From: Endomychus coccineus
Taxonomy: Eukaryota > Arthropoda > Insecta > Coleoptera > Endomychidae
Length of the DNA: 64,000 nucleotides
Direction of reading: 5' to 3'
Assembly: GCA_958510875.1 (NCBI GenBank)
Contig: OY294067.1
Span: forward strand, 141,837,846-141,901,845
The first letter of the stretch is position 1; each line of letters starts with the position of its first letter. This document shows positions 12,901 through 22,288 of this stretch, one piece after another. The translations under genes were made by a program, and so were the position numbers. Under the pieces are notes generated by a model. That model saw only the letters and a list, made by a program, of their open reading frames with translations, did no database searches and was not told the DNA's origin.

Positions 12901-15259
12901 GAAAATAATACTCTATTGTCTTATTATTTTCATTATCTTTCATAATTTTTGTCATATGACCCAAATTTTTATATTCTTCAATAAATTCATTATATTGTTG
13001 TTTCAATTCCTTAGATTTTTTCAATTTCCTTTCAAGAGCATGAAACCGATTTATTGCAATTTGTTTAGAATCACCCAGCTTACTAAGTAAGTCTTGGTTC
13101 ATTGGCATGCGTACAATGAAGCGTCCATCTTTTGCTCTTCTTGTTGTTAAAGAAAACTGATTTTCACAAAATTTTTCCGTATTTGACAATAATCGTGATT
13201 TATTGATATTGATTTCTTCTGTTTTCCAGAATTTAGTAATTTTTTCATCAATAGAATTTCCCATATCAATATTAAAATAGCTTGATAATTCGGTTGTCCT
13301 TGTTGGTAAATTCAAATTTCCAACAATAACCCATCCTAATTTAGTCTCTTGTAATAACGGTAAATTATTGTTTCTAATTATTTGTCTTTTGCCCAATAGA
13401 GACCAAAAAACATTTGAACCAAGCAACATATCAATCTCTCTTGATTCATTAAAATGAGGATCGGCTAATTGTATATTATCTGGTATTCCCAAATGTTCTT
13501 TACCAAACGAAACTAGAGGTAATTTATCTGTTATTACCGGAATAACCAAACAATTTATATTTGTGTTAAATTGAGAATTACAAGACGAAATGTTCACCTT
13601 GATTTGAGATTTTATATATTGTAAAGATTGACTTACTCCCTTTATTACATAATTAACCTTGATTGACTGAATTCCTAAAATATTGCTCATTTTTTCCGTT
13701 ATGAAATGACTCTGCGAGCCACTGTCAAGCAATACACGACATTTTTGCTTCATATTATTTTTGTCTTTTACTAAAATTATCGCAGTTGATAACAAAACTT
13801 GTCTTGTAATTTTGTGCATTTCTAATTGCTCTATAGAATGTCGAACAACTGACATCTGTGTTGATTGTGATGTATCAGTCGAAGACGGCGAAACTATTGC
13901 TCGAGTATTGCTGTTGTTAGCCGAAATCGTTTTCACACTATTAGTCGTATTCGTTGTTCTGTGCATATTCTGTTCAACTTCGTCAGTGTTAGATTTATTG
14001 AAATAATCTTTCTCTAAATGCAAAAGCGTATTGTGTGGTTTGCCACATTTTTTGCATTTTTGCGATTTACATTCCCACGACAAATGTGCCCTGTGTAAGC
14101 AATTCAAACACAATTTCAATTTTTTCACTTCTGCAATTCTGTCATCAATATTCAATTTCAAAAATGCTTCACATGCATATATCATGTGAGATTGTTTACA
14201 ATAATAACATTCAAATTTATTATTCTGACTATTATTAGAAGTATAAAAACTATTTGAATGTTTTCGGATCGTAATGAAATTTTTATTTTTTTCTGATTTA
14301 TTTATTTCTAGCTTTTCTAGAATGTCACATTTATTTTTCAAAAATTCATTCATATCATTCATATTTGGCAACTCATCATTGTGTTTGTGCGATTCCCAAT
14401 CACGGCGTGTGATTCCGTCGAATTTGGTTGTAATTATGTATATAATCAGAGCATCCCAAGAATCAGTTTTCTGACCAAGGGTTTTTAGCGCTCTCAAATG
14501 TTTGATAGCACTATCATATAAATTCCTCAATTCTACGTGTGACTCCCTAGTTAATTGTTGAAGCTCAAAAATAGCTCGAATATGATTATGAATTATCAAT
14601 TTTTTATTTTCGAATCGATCAATTAATAATTGCCATGCTATTGAATAATTTTCAGCCGAAACCTCTAAGGATTTTATTATCTGAGCTGCCTCTTTCTCCA
14701 AAGAAGATCTTAAGTAATAGAACTTTTGTACATTTGACAAAGTCGAGTTATTTTCTACCAACGCTTTGAATGAATCACGGAATTCCAACCAACTCGCGTA
14801 TTGACCATCGAAAGTCGGCAATTTGATAGTAGGCAATTTGATACTATTTTGATTCGCATTACTGTTGACTATATTCTGATACATTGTATGAACTGAATTG
14901 GAGCATGAAACATTTGTAGCAACATTTTCATTAGCCATTGCTTTATAATAATCATTAGAAATAGTTTTGATTTGTGATATTAGCGAAAAATAATTGTTCT
15001 CGAATTCTTCTCGTTCTGTCGAATCATTGTCTGATGGCATGAGCACTTCAATTTCCAACTGAATGTCATTAAATTCGTCAAAAGATGATTCAAATTTATC
15101 CATACGAGCATTCAATTCGATTACCATTTGTTCTTTTAAATTAGAAATGTCTAAAGAATTGACGTATGTTTGTAATCGAGTTGTTTTACCCTTGATAATA
15201 CCCCGTTTTACCTTTAATGCATCCGCCATTATGAAATCAATATCAAACACGCGTATCAA
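9929..15259 (-). CDS. BEL/Pao gag-pol polyprotein (1776 aa)
   Basis: One uninterrupted frame encoding the retrotransposon polyprotein. Domains in order (approximate residues): N-terminal coiled region; gag DUF1759 at 140-290 (LPTFDGQYASWLEFRDSF); cysteine/histidine zinc knuckles at 350-415 (CYYCKQSH, then CKKCGKPH); aspartic protease at about 510 (LLDSGSQSHFI); RT from about 810, with catalytic YMDD near 925; RNase H at 1100-1215 (GFADASECAFG, WSDSTIVLNWL); integrase zinc region at about 1410-1450 and core at 1480-1640 (GIDYGGPF, SDNGSNFVGA); and a C-terminal DUF5641 segment (VLLKEDNIPVLNWQLGRII). The likely true start is either the first Met or Met11 (MADALK). The product copies element RNA in cytoplasmic particles and integrates the DNA. 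All key catalytic residues I can check are present. Confidence 0.97.
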   Translation of the reverse strand: MIRVFDIDFIMADALKVKRGIIKGKTTRLQTYVNSLDISNLKEQMVIELNARMDKFESSFDEFNDIQLEIEVLMPSDNDSTEREEFENNYFSLISQIKTISNDYYKAMANENVATNVSCSNSVHTMYQNIVNSNANQNSIKLPTIKLPTFDGQYASWLEFRDSFKALVENNSTLSNVQKFYYLRSSLEKEAAQIIKSLEVSAENYSIAWQLLIDRFENKKLIIHNHIRAIFELQQLTRESHVELRNLYDSAIKHLRALKTLGQKTDSWDALIIYIITTKFDGITRRDWESHKHNDELPNMNDMNEFLKNKCDILEKLEINKSEKNKNFITIRKHSNSFYTSNNSQNNKFECYYCKQSHMIYACEAFLKLNIDDRIAEVKKLKLCLNCLHRAHLSWECKSQKCKKCGKPHNTLLHLEKDYFNKSNTDEVEQNMHRTTNTTNSVKTISANNSNTRAIVSPSSTDTSQSTQMSVVRHSIEQLEMHKITRQVLLSTAIILVKDKNNMKQKCRVLLDSGSQSHFITEKMSNILGIQSIKVNYVIKGVSQSLQYIKSQIKVNISSCNSQFNTNINCLVIPVITDKLPLVSFGKEHLGIPDNIQLADPHFNESREIDMLLGSNVFWSLLGKRQIIRNNNLPLLQETKLGWVIVGNLNLPTRTTELSSYFNIDMGNSIDEKITKFWKTEEININKSRLLSNTEKFCENQFSLTTRRAKDGRFIVRMPMNQDLLSKLGDSKQIAINRFHALERKLKKSKELKQQYNEFIEEYKNLGHMTKIMKDNENNKTIEYYFPHHAVLKDSSITTKLRVVFDGSAKSDSGISLNDAQFVGPTLQRDLFSIILTFRKHKYVITADVSKMYRQILIDKDQRSLQRIFWRSNSESELECYELNTVTYGTASAPYLAVRCLFQLAYENEDSFPNECEIIKNCFYMDDLLAGANSMSEIIEIQRNISDILSQGKFDLRKWLSNDQNIMKNLKINSDLECSILQLGQNQNNKTLGIYWNAHLDIIQYSIKQNDVSKNITKRIILSCICQIFDPLGLLGPIIIVAKMIIQELWKSNLSWDEPIDQNLNIKWKEFQRELPILNKMQIPRHILISEQNIRIELHGFADASECAFGSCVYIRCISSSEQIMSHLLCAKSRVAPLKRLTLPHLELNAAVLLAHLVKKIIDVMGIHFHQKYYWSDSTIVLNWLEKAPNSWKTFVANRVAEIQAITQIEDWYHVKSVDNPANLISRGCSPTMLIDSKLWWYGPTWLQKDKNICFKQVEIELGEEIPDKRSSCNIVMATNNIDIFSKYSSLKKLQRIVAYILRFRNNTRLCRDNRIIGPLTQSELKCALDTLLRICQQECFNFDYNNLIIGKPLNKRSKILSLNPFIDNNKLIRVGGRITNSRGQYDKVHPVLLPHKHKLTELILKERHTNLLHCGAQALLYNIRENYWPISGRKLTKNIVKKCITCFKSNPRGIDYLMGNLPEFRVNPSLPFLNVGIDYGGPFSLKERKGRGAKFIKGYLCLFICMSTKAVHLEAVSNLTTESFIATLKRFIARRGKPNNIFSDNGSNFVGANNEIKQLYKFVESMSEVISNFLINDNIKWHFIPARSATFGGLWEAGIKSSKYHLKRIMGNASLTFEEFSTALAQIEAVLNSRPLSPLSSDPEDVTALTPGHFLIGRSLVAIPEHDLSEISENRLNRYQKLQRMYQHFWARWQKEYISELQSRTKWKQNFSQFLKVGTLVLLKEDNIPVLNWQLGRIIELHPGADDITRVISVKVKNRVVKRAVSRVCALPIDD

Positions 15260-15545
15260 TCAATATGATATGTCACATTGAATATTGAATTCTACAATAC
15301 CACAAACACTGATAGAAATATTCAACGAAACTGGCTCAGTATTTTCTAAATCAATTAGGAATGGATAATGTTATGAGGAATGATTAGGATTAATTAGGAT
15401 AAAACTCACAATATTATAGGGAATAGGTACTCAGGACGATACTAGTAATTTGTTTATTTCAGCTGCACTGGACCACTGCTGCTCTGCACGACTGGCCGGC
15501 TTCTTGCTAATTCTTACTTTACTTGATTATTTGTATTCACCATTC

Positions 15546-15564
15546 ATCCCGGTCGAAGTGACCA
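15546..15564 (-). promoter_or_regulatory. BEL-3 primer binding site (candidate)
   Basis: Minus-strand TGGTCACTTCGACCGGG starts one base inside the 5' LTR, the expected place for pairing with a tRNA 3' end (ACCA). I did not identify the tRNA. Confidence 0.6.
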
Positions 15565-15565
15565 A

Positions 15566-15749
15566 TGTTTTGATATAATTAAGTGGACTGTATGAAATTA
15601 ATATATTTATTATCTGATTTTATAATTGTATACAAAATCGTGTGAATTGATTCTAATTGACAATTCGTCTCTCTAAAAGTCAAATCAATTACAATAATAA
15701 TAAAACATTCGAAGACGCAATACAGTGCCGTATCATTTATGATTTTACA
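15566..15749 (-). repeat. BEL-3 5' LTR
   Basis: 184 bp, identical by eye to the other LTR and followed by the duplicated CCCCG. As the 5' LTR it should hold the promoter, but no specific motif stands out. Confidence 0.95.
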
Positions 15750-15975
15750 CCCCGTAATATATATATATACTCATATATGCAAGGAATCTTGCGTAACGGC
15801 TAACTCGGTCATTTTTCAACCGATTGTTATGATCTCAAAACTACCTTCTAAATTTCAAGTGAAAATTTTGAATTGTTTTCCAGAAATTCAACTTTAAGTC
15901 AATTTTTGAGATATTTTTCAAATTAGAATATCTCAAGTCATTTACATCCGAGCTGGATCTGCTTTGCGGAAAAAT
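15750..15975. other. Unassigned sequence next to BEL-3
   Basis: Starts with the duplicated CCCCG and a short (TA)n, as expected if the left end of the 27-kb block continues here. The rest has no recognisable feature. Confidence 0.4.
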
Positions 15976-17548
15976 GTAACTAAACTCTTTTGATAATTTT
16001 CATTTTCAATTGAATAATTATTTATTAATTTGATTCTACCGGCTAGCTTTCTTATTGTATTTTGAATCTTATGTTTGTTTTGAACTTTTACCTTTTTATT
16101 TTATATGGAATTATATATGGAATTGAACACAATGTTCTTTGAATGTTAAAACTTTTTATATGTAAATTTCTATGACTCTTATTTATCTCGGGTATCAATT
16201 TTTACAATGTTATGTTCAAATAGATCTATGATCTAACCTCAAAATTATTTACTATTAATCTTTGTTTACAAAGTGATAATCTACAATCTTTCTTTCAGAT
16301 TTACAGACAGATAATAATACAATGGAGAAATAATAAATAAACTTACGTTTAGTTTATATCCAAGAGTATTTTTTTAAAATGTAGGCAATGTTCAATTGGC
16401 TTGATCTTCTTATTAATCTGATAATTCACTTTAACCATACACAATTTCTCTGCTGTACACAATAAACACAGGTAAACTATTTTTGTTACTTCTTTTGAAA
16501 TCAGGAACTGTTGAAAATTGTTAACTTAGTTTGATTCTTTTTATTAAAGATACAAAACTCTTCAATGATGGATTGGAATTTTATCGAAGGCTGGCTATCG
16601 TTCGAGGTTGCTTATGAATTGTAGGTTATTATAACCTTTAAATTTTGTTCGTAGACTTGGAACACTACTTGACTTGTTGAAATTATTTATTAACTTCGGT
16701 TACTTTGAACTTCTCGGTAGATTGGAACACTTGGGTTCACCGATGTTTATCCAATAAACTAAGGTTATGGAAATTTTTATGAATTGCAGGAGTACCTTGA
16801 CTCTTCAGATGTTGATTGCTAACTGACTTGGCTTGTCTTCAGATGCCTTTTATAGGCCTTCAAAACCGACGCTACTTGATGTCGTAATCCACCTATGACG
16901 TGCTTTCTTTAACTATCAAGAATGCTTTGATGATTGTTGCAAACTGACATAAGTTTTACATTGTTACCCGTCTGACGTTTATAATCCTTCTCGACCAATC
17001 AGAATTTAGTATTTCATAAATTTCGAATTATTGGAGATTTTCAACTCATTTTGAATGATGATGATTCCTTCTTTTCAAATTAATATTGCCTACATTTTTC
17101 CACACACTTTGATATAAGATAACCTATGATTAGGTTATTATTAATATGATTATTCCAATAATTATTATAAATTTGACAGTTGTCATTCTTAAAAACTAAT
17201 ACATAATATAATATATCAATAACATTTTTTTTAACATTATATAACTCAAATTTACTAATCCTTACTTATATCTATAACATTTTTCAATAGTTTGTACTAT
17301 CTCATGATAGTTTTTGTAATCATTTTAATTATGATTTCTGTCTTCGTAACACTGTACGCTTATTCACTTTCACTGAAGTTCTTGTTTTACACTTCTAATT
17401 CTAAAAACATTGTTGTTTATTATGTTTTACATTGTTCATTATATTATACTAATTATTATTTAACTTTTAATATTGGTTTTGGTTCCATATAATATCTTTT
17501 ATTAATCTTTTTCTGATTTTCAATGTTCGGTAAGTTCTAATTTTTATC

Positions 17549-17552
<4 letters not shown>
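15976..17552 (-). repeat. Solo LTR related to the gypsy at 53592-61718
   Basis: The reverse complement matches the 1.7-kb LTRs at 53592 and 60049 over nearly its full length. Shared landmarks are ACCGGCTAGCTTT (about 16038), the stretch around TTTTATAGGCCTTCA (about 16849) and TTCTTGTTTTACACTTCTAA (about 17381). It is diverged and has no internal domain beside it, so it is a solo LTR. The start of the LTR is lost in a (TA)n tract at 17553. Confidence 0.8.

Positions 17553-17595
<43 letters not shown>
17553..17595. repeat. (TA)n microsatellite
   Basis: About 43 bp of alternating TA where the solo LTR breaks off. Confidence 0.95.
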
Positions 17596-17596
<1 letters not shown>

Positions 17597-17697
17597 GGTT
17601 AACCGCCTCTTACGTTTTTTTCTGGCGCGACTGCTGCGATGTCATCGGAGCTCGCAGCAGCCCCGACCAGAATTGAATGTGAAAAAAAGTATATTTT

Positions 17698-17728
17698 GTT
17701 ATGATTTCATTCCCTAAACAATAAAAAA
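17698..17728 (+). repeat. Fragment of gypsy LTR start
   Basis: TGTTATGATTTCATTCCCTA and the following AACAATAAAA match the first 30 bp of the gypsy LTRs at 53592 and 60049. It runs into (TA)n. The DNA between the two TA tracts (17596-17697) includes a GC-rich stretch I could not assign. Confidence 0.7.
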
Positions 17729-17732
17729 AAAT

Positions 17733-17733
17733 G

Positions 17734-17808
<75 letters not shown>
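17733..17808. repeat. (TA)n microsatellite
   Basis: About 76 bp of TA. Apparent tyrosine/isoleucine reading frames here are an artefact. Confidence 0.95.
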
Positions 17809-17810
<2 letters not shown>

Positions 17811-17903
17811 CTTAAGAGATATAGAATTAAATTTTCTGAATTATGAAGATAACTTAGATAATTTAACATAGGATTATAAAGATGAATAAACGTAAAAGAT
17901 TGA

Positions 17904-17975
17904 ACCATAGGCGGGATTCGAACCCACATTTCTGGATTTCTAGTCCAGGGTGTTTACCAATTACACCACTTCGGT
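17904..17975 (-). tRNA. tRNA-like cloverleaf, anticodon AGA (copy 1)
   Basis: Same 72-nt sequence as 18242-18313 on the opposite strand. See that entry for the fold. It lies in a palindrome, so it may be a tRNA-derived repeat rather than a working gene. Confidence 0.5.
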
Positions 17976-18241
17976 CCTGTTAGATTTTTATATTTTTGTA
18001 AATATAAACCTCTGAAAGGATAGTAGATCATTGATGAACACAATGCGATTCGATGCCCTACCATAGATCAACTATTCACGCACATTCATCTGAAGTTCAG
18101 TCGTTTTTTGAAGTAAGGATTGTAGGTTAGTACTGCTATGAATAGTTGATCTATGGTAGGGCATCGAATCGCATTGTGTTCATCAATGATCTACTATCCT
18201 TTCAGAGGTTTATATTTACAAAAATATAAAAATCTAACAGG

Positions 18242-18313
18242 ACCGAAGTGGTGTAATTGGTAAACACCCTGGACTAGAAATCCAGAAATGTGGGTTCGAA
18301 TCCCGCCTATGGT
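18242..18313 (+). tRNA. tRNA-like cloverleaf, anticodon AGA (copy 2)
   Basis: Folds by hand as a class I tRNA of 72 nt. The acceptor stem ACCGAAG/CTATGGT pairs in 6 of 7 positions, one of them G-T. The D stem GTGT/ACAC has GG in its loop. The anticodon stem CTGGA/TCCAG is perfect with loop CTAGAAA. The variable loop is 4 nt, and the T arm is GTGGG-TTCGAAT-CCCGC. Pol III A-box-like and B-box (GGTTCGAATCC) sequences are present. The anticodon AGA would be serine, but serine tRNAs have a long variable arm and this one does not. It is therefore either a tRNA-derived repeat or an unusual tRNA. Confidence 0.55.
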
Positions 18314-18470
18314 TCAATCTTTTACGTTTATTCATCTTTATAATCCTATGTTAAATTATCTAAGTTATCTTCATAATTCAGAAAATTTAATTCTATATCT
18401 CTTAAGTTACATACACGATAGTGGCCAATTAGGCAAAGAAACTTTAAACTTGTTTATATATATATATATA

Positions 18471-18728
18471 TATTCTTTTGTTGATATTCTTGAACCATTT
18501 GTAATATTTGTATGTTTTCTTGGTATATTGGTTCGTATATATACTGATAATGAAATAAAAATTCTGTTTTGACGTTTCGACAACGTTTATTGCCTTTATC
18601 AAAATTGTTGATTGAAATTAGTGTTTCCATGTAATTTAGAAAAGAATAGATGATTTCGATTAATGAAATGCGTCTGCAGCCGACTTGTGTTTTAAGATCC
18701 AATTAAAACTGCAGAAAACATTGGATCG
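18471..18728 (-). repeat. Penelope-like terminal repeat (pLTR-like), copy 1
   Basis: Inverted copy of 19455-19700; further copies lie in 20575-20850 and 21240-21475. On the minus strand it contains TTGATAA-GGCAA-TTGTC-GAAACGTC (18571-18602), resembling the hammerhead ribozyme core found in Penelope-like repeats, but with two core positions changed. It is bounded by (TA)n. Confidence 0.6.
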
Positions 18729-19019
18729 GTTGTGTGTGAAAGAGTAATGTATGGCTAACTACAATTTGAAATAGATTGAATTTGATTAAATACAAGACAT
18801 TCCAATATTGTACAATTATAAATATCTATGAATTATTGTATGAATTAGTTACTCTATGATGAGTATTTCTATCATAACTATTCAAGTTTAAGATAATTCT
18901 ATGGAATTTAACCTCAAAATTGTTATTCTATAGTGTCATAGTTAAATAATACTTCATCTTTTTTAGGTTGAATTTTAAATAGACAATGGAAAGTGGCACT
19001 TCAAATTAATAAAATTTTG
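18729..19019. other. Internal Penelope-unit sequence without a gene
   Basis: Its sequence recurs inverted in the centre of the palindrome at 20575-21475 (for example ATTGTACAATTATAAATATC). No coding motif is visible. Confidence 0.5.
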
Positions 19020-19508
19020 TTAAGTTTGAATTAGATTATTGTACAGTTTCGAAAGATTGGAATCTATTTTGTCATTTACACAATTGTTCTTTTTAATTTG
19101 AATAGATTCTAATATCAAACGTTTGTTGTCGTTTGTTTCAATATTTAAAATTTTTGTATTGTTGTAGTCGAAAGTATGGTTAGTGTCTTTCACATGTTTA
19201 TTGAGCGCAGTTGATGAATTTTTGGTATATTTGTGGCCATTTAATCTTTTTTCGAGGTATTGTGAAGATTGGCCAATATATACCTTTTCGCAATCTTTGC
19301 AAGGGATGGAATAAACAGTATGGGTTATTTTTTTGAAAGGTACGCTGCTTTTTAATTTTGTAAAGAGACTTTTCTGATTTAAATAACTCTTATGACATAT
19401 ATGTAGGTCATAAGGTTTCACTATATTACAAATTTTCTCTGAAAGTCCACTGATATATGATATATGATCCAATGTTTTCTGCAGTTTTAATTGGATCTTA
19501 AAACACAA
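19020..19508 (-). pseudogene. Penelope-like element GIY-YIG endonuclease domain (5'-truncated)
   Basis: A 162-codon frame matching the C-terminal nuclease of Penelope-like retroelements, which nicks target DNA during integration. Motifs: VYSIPCKDCEKVYIGQS (the GIY-YIG equivalents), the arginine in EKRLNGHK, and the glutamate in RLILESIQI. The RT domain that should precede it is missing. Instead the frame runs straight into the terminal-repeat-like sequence at about 19460. The nuclease residues look intact, but the unit cannot be a complete element. It could still be transcribed as a short ORF. Confidence 0.85.
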
Positions 19509-19700
19509 GTCGGCTGCAGACGCATTTCATTAATCGAAATCATCTATTCTTTTCTAAATTACATGGAAACACTAATTTCAATCAACAATTTTGATAAAGG
19601 CAATAAACGTTGTCGAAACGTCAAAACAGAATTTTTATTTCATTATCAGTATATATACGAACCAATATACCAAGAAAACATACAAATATATATATATATA
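19455..19700 (+). repeat. Penelope-like terminal repeat, copy 2
   Basis: Opposite orientation to copy 1, so copies 1 and 2 flank the GIY-YIG fragment as inverted repeats. It carries the same hammerhead-like motif at 19591-19622 and ends in (TA)n at about 19687-19706. Confidence 0.65.
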
Positions 19701-19711
19701 TATATAACTTA

Positions 19712-20075
19712 AGAGATACCAATTACACCACTTCGGTCCTGTTAGATTTTTATATTTTTGTAAATATAAACCTCTGAAAGGATAGTAGATCATTGATAAA
19801 CACAATGCGATTCGATGCCCTACCATAGATCAACTATTCACGCACATTCATCTGAAGTTCAGTCGTTTTTTTGAAGTAAGGATTGTAGGTAAACACCCTG
19901 GACTAGAAATCCAGAAATGTGGGTTCGAATCCCGCCTATGGTTCAATCTTTTACGTTTATTCATCTTTATAATCCTATGTTAAATTATCTAAGTTATCTT
20001 CATAATTCAGAAAATTTAATTCTATATCTCTTAAGTTACATACACGATAGTGGCCAATTAGGCAAAGAAACTTTA
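19712..20075. repeat. Rearranged copy of the tRNA-like palindrome
   Basis: Contains a minus-strand 5' piece of the tRNA-like unit (ACCAATTACACCACTTCGGT, about 19717-19736), the palindrome spacer, and a plus-strand 3' piece (about 19891-19949). The arms have been partly deleted and rejoined. Confidence 0.75.
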
Positions 20076-20169
20076 AACTTGTTTATAATTAACCAGAACA
20101 ATTCTCAGTCAGTTCTATTGAAATATATAAGAACCGGGATGCTGTCATTTGAATAAGAACTGTCAAGTA

Positions 20170-20555
20170 ACTGCCAACCATAGCAGTACTAACCTACAAT
20201 CCTTACTTCAAAAAAACGACTGAACTTCAGATGAATGTGCGTGAATAGTTGATCTATGGTAGGGCATCGAATCGCATTGTGTTTATCAATGATCTACTAT
20301 CCTTTCAGAGGTTTATATTTACAAAAATATAAAAATCTAACAGGACCGAAGTGGTGTAATTGGTAAACACCCTGGACTAGAAATCCAGAAATGTGGGTTC
20401 GAATCCCGCCTATGGTTCAATCTTTTACGTTTATTCATCTTTATAATCCTATGTTAAATTATCTAAGTTATCTTCATAATTCAGAAAATTTAATTCTATA
20501 TCTCTTAAGTTACATACACGATAGTGGCCAATTAGGCAAAGAAACTTTAAACTTG
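20170..20555 (+). repeat. Third copy of the tRNA-like arm
   Basis: Repeats the right arm of 17809-18409 with few changes, including CATACACGATAGTGGCCAAT at its end. It is followed by (TA)n and Penelope-like sequence, exactly as after the first copy. Confidence 0.8.
20345..20416 (+). tRNA. tRNA-like cloverleaf, anticodon AGA (copy 3)
   Basis: Identical by eye to 18242-18313. Its conservation may reflect recent duplication of the whole block rather than selection. Confidence 0.5.
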
Positions 20556-20574
20556 TTTATATATATATATATAT

Positions 20575-21475
20575 ATATTCTTTTGTTGATATTCTTGAAC
20601 CATTTGTAATATTTGTATGTTTTCTTGGTATATTGGTTCGTATATATACTGATATGAAATAAAAATTCTGTTTTGACGTTTCGACAACGTTTATTGCCTT
20701 TATCAAAATTGTTAATTGAATTAGTGTTTCCATGTAATTAGAAAAGAATGGATGATTTTGATTAATGAAATGCGTCTGCAGCCGACTTGTGTTTTAAGAT
20801 CCAATTAAAACTGCAGAAAACATTGGATCGGTTGTGTGTGAAAGAGTAATGTATGGCTAACTACAATTTGAAATAGATTGAATTTGATTAAATACAAGAC
20901 ATTCCAATATTGTACAATTATAAATATCTATGAATTATTGTATGAACTAGTTACTCTATGATAAGTATTTCTATCATAACTTTCCATTGTCTATTTAAAA
21001 TTCAACCTAAAAAAGATGAAGTATCATTTAATATGACACTATAGAGTAACAATTTTGAGGTTAAATTCCATAGAATTATCTTAAACTTGAATAGTTATGA
21101 TAGAAATACTTATCATAGAGTAACTAGTTCATACAGTAATTCATAGATATTTATAATTGTACAATATTGGAATGTCTTGTATTTAATCAAATTCAATCTA
21201 TTTCAAATTGTAGTTAGCCATACATTACTCTTTCACACACAACCGATCCAATGTTTTCTGCAGTTTTAATTGGATCTTAAAACACAAGTCGGCTGCAGAC
21301 GCATTTCATTAATCGAAATCATCTATTCTTTTCTAATTACATGGAAACACTAATTCAATTAACAATTTCGATAAAGGCAATAAACGTTGTCGAAACGTCA
21401 AAACAGAATTTTTATTTCATTATCAGTATATATACGAACCAATATACCAAGAAAACATACAAATATATATATATA
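20575..21475. repeat. Palindromic Penelope-derived unit
   Basis: Two arms of about 400 bp (about 20575-20979 and 21093-21475) in inverted orientation around a spacer of about 113 bp. Each arm contains the Penelope-like terminal repeat and hammerhead-like motif. The spacer matches 18885-18985. There is no GIY-YIG coding sequence here. Both ends run into (TA)n. Confidence 0.8.
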
Positions 21476-21499
21476 TATATCTTAAGTATATATATATAT

Positions 21500-21700
21500 A
21501 TATACATCTAATGTCACATTTGAGGACAGTATACCATATACTGGTATATCATATACTGGTCCCTGAACTCATCGTTAGGTGATGAAATTGTATATGATAT
21601 ACTGTCCTCAAACTCTAATTTTGTCATTAACGATTACTTTGTGGACGGTATACTATATACTAGTATATCATATACCAGTCCTCGAACTCTCTTCTTCGCT
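21500..21700. repeat. Cluster of short palindromic ACTGGTATAT/GGACAGTATA repeats
   Basis: At least three related units built from GAGGACAGTATA, ACTGGTATATCATATACTGG and their complements, with AAACTC/GAACTC at the ends. Strong hairpin potential. No coding content. Confidence 0.7.
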
Positions 21701-22288
21701 ATTTTAGTTAGTTTATTAAGGCTGAACTTCATTAAACTGAGCTAACTATACTAATATTCACTGTACCACTACTTTGAATACATTATACTATGAATTGAAG
21801 TTACGCCCAATTGCCATAATACAATATATTACTGCGATTCAGAACATGGCTAATATTTAGCAAACACGCTGATTATAGCGTACGACGAATTCAACACTTT
21901 TTCAAATGAAAAATGTTAAAGGAGGAACATATGTCAGCAGCATGTAAACACTTAGCTGAATCGCAGTATATACGGAGGGTCCGGAAAATATAGTACGAGA
22001 TTATATCTCTAGAATTACTCGAAATGTACAAACAAAATTTTGGCATCCTTAATACTGGAAAATGCACTTCTTAATGTAAAACGTAACCACCTATCGACTT
22101 GATTCTCACTTTGAAGATATTGAATAGCAGAAATTGTTACTATCCAACGTCCAGGTCAGTAGTGTACTAAAGTCAATTCTAAGCCAAGTATAGTACAGAC
22201 AGTACGTTAGAGTGAATATCGAATGAGAAGATGCGCATGTGTATGACTTGGAAAGAGATGGTTGTCTGCACATAACAAATTAAATAAA
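21701..22288. other. No feature recognised
   Basis: AT-rich unique-looking sequence. I see no gene, RNA or repeat structure that I can support. Confidence 0.4.

Larger units (their letters stand above)
9628..15749 (-). mobile_element. BEL-3: intact-looking BEL/Pao LTR retrotransposon
   Basis: A complete element of 6122 bp on the minus strand. Two 184-bp LTRs (9628-9811 and 15566-15749) are identical by eye, and the flanks carry a perfect 5-bp target duplication CCCCG (9623-9627 and 15750-15754). A single 1776-codon gag-pol frame lies between. Identical LTRs and an open frame mean a recent insertion and possible autonomy. No envelope gene is present. It landed inside the left end of the 27-kb block. 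Confidence 0.97.
17809..18409. repeat. Palindrome with two tRNA-like cores (270-bp arms)
   Basis: Arms 17809-18078 and 18139-18409 are near-perfect inverted repeats separated by 60 bp. Each arm carries the same tRNA-like cloverleaf. Rearranged copies recur at 19712-20040 and 20170-20530. The arms end at CTTAAGTTA beside (TA)n and Penelope-type sequence. This could be a mobile or amplification unit; I do not recognise the family. Confidence 0.85.

Noticed and set aside
17714..17929. ORF with long Tyr-Ile repeats
   Set aside because: Translation of a (TA)n microsatellite plus the tRNA-like repeat; the same artefact occurs at 36045-36302 and 39104-39289.
18288..18572. ORF starting MWVRIPPMVQSF, recurring at 19917 and 20391
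   Set aside because: It starts within the T arm of the tRNA-like repeat and runs through repeat DNA; its recurrence reflects repeat copies, not a gene family.
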